Source: Bacteroidales bacterium UBA932 (lineage in GTDB: Bacteria > Bacteroidota > Bacteroidia > Bacteroidales > UBA932). Taken from it: 10,067 bases of DNA. This document shows positions 7,292-10,067 of the stretch, piece by piece; the first letter of the stretch is position 1, and each line of letters begins with the position of its first letter. The notes below the pieces were generated by a model, which saw nothing but the letters and a program-made list of their open reading frames with translations, had not been told where the DNA came from and did not search any database. The stretch lies in contig DBDM01000046.1 of the NCBI GenBank assembly GCA_002293585.1, positions 1 through 10,067 on the forward strand. The letters run 5' to 3'. A program made the translations under genes and the position numbers.

Positions 7292-8764
7292 TTAATTCCC
7301 ATACATTACAGTGACTATGCCTGTCATTGTTTGTTGATAGCCTCCGTCGAATGTTACGGACAAACGGTAAGTAAAGACTTCTCCGGGGGCCGGGTCCCCG
7401 TTGCGCAACCGTCCGTCCCATGATTTATTCAGATGATTATCGGCTGTTGTTTTATTGATGTCGGCCACCACCGCACCATTGCGGTTTAAAATGGTAAGCC
7501 GGTAGCTGTAAGTTTGCGGATCAACGTTGATCACCGGGCCGAATTGATTACGCGCCCTGCCGGTTTGCGGATTCACCGTTGTGCTCAAAGGGTCAATCGC
7601 ATCGGGCATCACCACAACGGGCGTATAGGTTGTACAGGCCGTCGAGCGGCTTTTAGCCGCCGGCGTATCGCCTTCCAATGTATAACAAAAAATCAATGAA
7701 GATTCATTCAACATAGACGGTATGTTATCGGTATAGGCCGTAAGCGCACTGCCCGACAGTAAAACTACCGGCTGCGGCCGTTCCCGGCGCAACGTATAGC
7801 GCATGGAAGGAAGGGAGGCATTATCCCACCGCAATTGCCAGCTATTCCCTTCCTGCAACATGGTCACTACAATATTGGATAGGGTATCGCTGACGGCAGC
7901 TACGCTGTCGCAGTCATTTTTCGCTGCGATCCTGTATAAATAAGCCGCGGCGCCGGGTTCATCGGTATAAGTAACCGTGGTTTTATCACCGAATGAAGCA
8001 ACGGACGAAAAAGACGCGCCGGCGGCAGCGCGTTGCACTTCAAATCCCGTCAACTCGGTAGACGGATCAATGGCGAATGTGAGCCTTGCCTTACCATCAG
8101 TATAATCCAACATAGAAAGACTGATATAAGCCGGCAAACGCGGAAAATCAAAATACCCGGTCCAGGCCCGGGTATTGCTCACAGCGGAAACATCCGATTT
8201 ATTCACCGCCTGCACCAAAATGGATATGGATACACGTGTAGGCGCATTCACCCAGCGGTACGACACATCAGCAAGGTGTTCGGCCAACAAGGTATAGGTT
8301 GATGCTCCATTCACCGCTGCATACACGGCATACTCCGTGTTATCGGCGTCCCAACCGGTATAAGGCGACCAACGAATATCGGCCGTATAATTACACGGGT
8401 TAAAATCCACCGATATTATTTCCGGCTGTTTATGCTGCTGCGTAAGCGGTTGGTCCTGTTTACCCATAATTACCGCCATGGTATACCCCTTAGGCGCAAT
8501 GCTGTTAGTAAGATAAGTAGTGGCCGACACATCAGCGATACGGGCTATTTCCTGTGAGCAACTGTTGCCCCCCAGGTATTCATAAATCACATATCCGGTG
8601 ACGGCAGGGTCATCGGATACCGTCCAGCGGATAAGCGTACCGCAGTCTCCGCCATTACATTCGGTAGATACGGAACTGATCATATTGCCGTGTAGCGGAC
8701 ACACTTGCGCCTGCAGCGCCACAGCCGCAAAACACAAGTTAAAGAATAATAAATAATAACGCAT
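7292..8764 (-). CDS. Secreted FnIII-like protein with type IX sorting domain
   Basis: Probable surface or secreted protein exported by Sec and then the type IX system. I start it at the ATG at 8764 (490 residues) rather than a GTG two codons upstream, because MRYYLLFFNLCFAAVALQAQ is then a clean signal peptide. The body contains about four beta-rich, fibronectin-III-like units (roughly 22-103, 113-203, 211-301, 303-383), each with WT/RW and Y-x-V/L-type strands. The last approximately 105 residues resemble the CHU_C type-B sorting domain: YRLTILNRNG, then WDGRLRNGDPAPGEVFTYRL, ending in a GIVTVMY strand. The segment before it lacks the usual PNAFTPNGDG-type motif, so the domain is somewhat divergent. 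No catalytic motif was recognised; adhesion or scaffolding is an inference. It ends 3 bases before the RelA/SpoT start. Confidence 0.85.
   Translation of the reverse strand: MRYYLLFFNLCFAAVALQAQVCPLHGNMISSVSTECNGGDCGTLIRWTVSDDPAVTGYVIYEYLGGNSCSQEIARIADVSATTYLTNSIAPKGYTMAVIMGKQDQPLTQQHKQPEIISVDFNPCNYTADIRWSPYTGWDADNTEYAVYAAVNGASTYTLLAEHLADVSYRWVNAPTRVSISILVQAVNKSDVSAVSNTRAWTGYFDFPRLPAYISLSMLDYTDGKARLTFAIDPSTELTGFEVQRAAAGASFSSVASFGDKTTVTYTDEPGAAAYLYRIAAKNDCDSVAAVSDTLSNIVVTMLQEGNSWQLRWDNASLPSMRYTLRRERPQPVVLLSGSALTAYTDNIPSMLNESSLIFCYTLEGDTPAAKSRSTACTTYTPVVVMPDAIDPLSTTVNPQTGRARNQFGPVINVDPQTYSYRLTILNRNGAVVADINKTTADNHLNKSWDGRLRNGDPAPGEVFTYRLSVTFDGGYQQTMTGIVTVMYGN
8152..8176. repeat. Perfect 9-bp inverted repeat in the secreted-protein gene
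   Basis: AATACCCGG (8152-8160) and CCGGGTATT (8168-8176) are exact reverse complements around a 7-base loop, inside the coding region near residues 197-205. It lacks a T-tract and sits mid-gene, so terminator function is unlikely. It could be chance. Confidence 0.5.
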
Positions 8765-8790
8765 GGTCACAATACCGGCAAATTAAACTA

Positions 8791-8822
8791 CAATTATAAG
8801 CAATTTTCCGGGAATTTGCAAA
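8791..8822 (-). promoter_or_regulatory. Probable promoter of the secreted-protein gene
   Basis: On the minus strand TTTG (8822-8819) and TATAATTG (8798-8791), 20 bases apart, fit TTTG/TAnnTTTG with one mismatch. The -33 element lies inside direct-repeat copy 1, so part of this promoter is shared sequence with that of fic. Confidence 0.5.
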
Positions 8823-8840
8823 TATTTACAATTCATCAAT
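8801..8840. repeat. 40-bp direct repeat, copy 1 (distal side of fic)
   Basis: Identical over 40 bases to 9626-9665. It includes the 10-bp palindrome ATTTGCAAAT and the near-palindrome TTCCGGGAA. With an 8-base gap in the alignment, matching resumes for TAAAC (8841-8845 and 9674-9678). Confidence 0.95.
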
Positions 8841-8843
8841 TAA
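8826..8843 (-). pseudogene. Fossil of the serine hydrolase C-terminus
   Basis: On the minus strand this reads TTA ATT GAT GAA TTG TAA, that is LIDEL-stop. It matches the last five residues and stop of the serine hydrolase ending at 9651, with a synonymous TTG/TTA difference at Leu. It lies in direct-repeat copy 1, immediately beyond the fic stop codon and in the same frame as fic. It is best explained as a duplicated 3' end left when the fic unit arrived. Confidence 0.6.
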
Positions 8844-8846
8844 ACG

Positions 8847-9611
8847 TCATCTATTCTTTAATTCCTTTTCAAGGAATTTTTGATATTGCCGGCACATAAA
8901 ATTGTAGAAAACGGCAGGGTTATCGGTTTCTCTTGCCCGCTCCAATGCCTGAATGTAGGATATACGACTACTTTTGAAAACATAAAATATCGGCAAATCA
9001 AATATTGTCAATATATAGTTCATCAACAAGCGACTTGTGCGCCCATTGCCGTCCGCAAAGGGATGTATGCTCACAAACCGGTAGTGTACGTCAAAAGCCA
9101 ATTCACATTGTTGACTGAATGTTTTTGCTGCTGCTATTTTCCCGTTTATTTCATTAACAAGCGTTTTCATCAAGACCGGCACCTTACTGCTATCGGGAAA
9201 ACGCCGCGCCCCTGCAAACACATTCAATAAGCGGTAATCGCCTTTTGTACTGTCAAACGCTCCTAATGCCGTACTGTAGCTGCTGCCTGTATTTTTTACT
9301 ACCAATGCACCGATTTCCTTTATTAAGGTTTCTGTTATTGGTGTGCATTCTTTAGCTTTGTTCAACGTGAACACAAGTGCTTTCTGGTGGTCAATGACCA
9401 TTTGCTGCTCTGTAAAAGGCTTATTTTTGGCAGGAATATCCAGGTCAAGCAAATTATACACCTGTCCCTCTGTAAGTGTGCTACCCTCTATAGCTGTTGA
9501 ATGATAGGTAGTAGCATACCAGGTCAATTTTTCCAAATCAACCTGCCCCTGCATCGCCTGCTTATACTTCAATATAAGCGCTTCAAGCTTATTTATTTGT
9601 TTATCATTCAT
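8847..9611 (-). CDS. Fic-family protein, autoinhibited class II type
   Basis: Fic enzymes usually transfer AMP from ATP to a hydroxyl group of a target protein; the target here is unknown. The 254-residue product has the complete active-site motif HPFADGNGRTSR (183-194) with catalytic H183. It also has an N-terminal inhibitory motif STAIEG (38-43) fitting (S/T)xxxE(G/N), in which E42 would block ATP's productive position. The inhibitor is therefore built in and no separate antitoxin gene is present or needed. No signal peptide or membrane segment is visible, so it should be cytoplasmic. Base composition is lower in G+C (sampled lines about 37-47%) than the flanks (about 50-65%), which with the flanking 40-bp direct repeats suggests acquisition. 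The ATG sits almost on the predicted transcription start, so the message may be leaderless. Confidence 0.93.
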   Translation of the reverse strand: MNDKQINKLEALILKYKQAMQGQVDLEKLTWYATTYHSTAIEGSTLTEGQVYNLLDLDIPAKNKPFTEQQMVIDHQKALVFTLNKAKECTPITETLIKEIGALVVKNTGSSYSTALGAFDSTKGDYRLLNVFAGARRFPDSSKVPVLMKTLVNEINGKIAAAKTFSQQCELAFDVHYRFVSIHPFADGNGRTSRLLMNYILTIFDLPIFYVFKSSRISYIQALERARETDNPAVFYNFMCRQYQKFLEKELKNR

Positions 9612-9615
9612 CGTA

Positions 9616-9647
9616 CAATATTACACAATTTTCCGGGAATTTGCAAA
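9616..9647 (-). promoter_or_regulatory. Probable fic promoter
   Basis: On the minus strand TTTG (9647-9644) and TAATATTG (9623-9616), 20 bases apart, fit the Bacteroidota consensus with one mismatch. The -33 element is inside direct-repeat copy 2. The -7 box ends only 4 bases before the ATG, leaving essentially no leader. Confidence 0.45.
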
Positions 9648-9665
9648 TATTTACAATTCATCAAT
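9626..9665. repeat. 40-bp direct repeat, copy 2 (at the hydrolase 3' end)
   Basis: Identical to 8801-8840, 825 bases away. It spans the last four codons and the stop of the serine hydrolase plus 25 downstream bases. The 12-bp palindrome AATCAATTGATT (9663-9674) overlaps its inner edge. Confidence 0.95.
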
Positions 9666-10067
9666 CAATTGATTAAACACCGACAGGATACGGGTGCGGG
9701 TATGCAAAGCGTTCAATTTCTTGCCGTCATTGGGATAAACCCTATTCGATAAGAATATGTAAATCAACCCTCTGTCCGGATCAACCCAGCAAAAAACGCC
9801 GGTATAACCGGAGTGGCCGTAGCTTGACAGAGAAGCATCGCGCCCCACGGGACTTTGCTTTTTCGGGTCGGGTTCGGGCTTGTCGAAACCTAAGCCGCGG
9901 CGCAGGCCTTTATCACAGAAAGGACAGCCCGTGAAAGTATCAATCACCGTGCTGTCGAGGTAGCGTTGGCCGCCATACACGCCGCGGTTCAGGTACATTT
10001 GCAGGATTTTCACCAGGTCGCCGGCATTGCCGAAAAGCCCTGCATGTCCCGCCACGCCGCCAAGGAG
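9651..10067 (-). CDS. C-terminal part of a beta-lactamase-fold serine hydrolase
   Basis: Partial: the reading frame is open to the right edge, giving the last 139 residues. The fragment begins LLGGVAGHAGLFGNAGDLVK, a hallmark of class C beta-lactamase/esterase-like (PF00144) proteins. It also has GHSGYTG, matching the third active-site motif (KTG-like HxG), followed by strands of the core sheet (VFCWVDPDRGLIYIFLSNR). The catalytic SxxK would lie outside the window. From memory, this C-terminus resembles large Bacteroidota proteins joining a GH3 N-acetylglucosaminidase domain to a beta-lactamase-like domain, which act in the envelope on peptidoglycan; that fusion cannot be checked here. The GTG at 10055 is an internal Val, not a start. 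The stop codon lies inside direct-repeat copy 2, 39 bases before the fic start. Confidence 0.88.
   Translation of the reverse strand, partial: LLGGVAGHAGLFGNAGDLVKILQMYLNRGVYGGQRYLDSTVIDTFTGCPFCDKGLRRGLGFDKPEPDPKKQSPVGRDASLSSYGHSGYTGVFCWVDPDRGLIYIFLSNRVYPNDGKKLNALHTRTRILSVFNQLIDEL

Noticed and set aside
7646..7660. GCGGCT/AGCCGC hairpin as a terminator
   Set aside because: It lies in the middle of the secreted-protein coding region, has no T-tract after it, and 6-bp stems of this kind are expected by chance several times in the window.
8765..8770. GTG at 8770 as start of the secreted protein
   Set aside because: The ATG two codons later gives a normal signal peptide with Arg next to Met; the GTG adds only two residues and has no better ribosome site.
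8801..9665. 40-bp repeats as a transposon target-site duplication
   Set aside because: Forty bases is far longer than known target duplications, and there are no terminal inverted repeats or transposase gene inside.
9651..10055. Complete 134-residue protein starting at the GTG at 10055
   Set aside because: The frame continues to the window edge and the codon lies inside the conserved GGVAGHAG motif, so this is an interior Val.

Overview
The window comes from a Bacteroidota genome, most likely the Chitinophagales/Sphingobacteriales side, although that finer placement is an inference. Supporting signs are a DUF4290 gene beside murA, a type IX secretion-like sorting domain, a MurA with Asp in place of the catalytic-loop Cys, Bacteroidota-type promoters (TTTG, 19-20 bases, TAnnTTTG), and start codons without clear Shine-Dalgarno sequences. 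Seven of the eight genes are on the minus strand, and coding density is very high.

Right to left, which is the direction of transcription: a serine hydrolase is cut by the right edge (10067-9651). It is followed by a Fic-family AMPylase-like gene (9611-8847) lying between two perfect 40-bp direct repeats. Next come a secreted, fibronectin-III-like protein with a type-B (CHU_C-like) sorting domain (8764-7292) and, 3 bases later, a RelA/SpoT-family (p)ppGpp enzyme (7288-5054). A small ArsR-family regulator (4718-5044) is the only plus-strand gene. It converges on the RelA/SpoT gene and diverges from a DUF4290 - murA - ftsK cluster (4630-22) that joins cell-wall precursor synthesis with septal DNA translocation. 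The 87-bp divergent region holds two interlocking promoters and a candidate operator, so the ArsR protein could affect both directions.

The main unexplained structures are as follows. (1) The fic gene is in an approximately 825-bp unit bounded by 40-bp direct repeats. The outer repeat carries a fossil of the hydrolase C-terminus (LIDEL-stop), and both repeats supply half of a promoter. This looks like a single-gene insertion into the 3' end of the hydrolase. (2) Within ftsK, four 23-bp repeats each form a small hairpin, with paired arm changes and one copy whose core is the exact reverse complement of another; a separate perfect 10-bp-stem hairpin lies just after the ftsK start. (3) The 153-bp gap before murA is almost entirely successive degenerate 7- and 8-base tandem repeats. 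(4) The RelA/SpoT protein keeps its hydrolase residues but appears altered at synthetase positions. No rRNA, tRNA, CRISPR array, transposase or integrase was seen.
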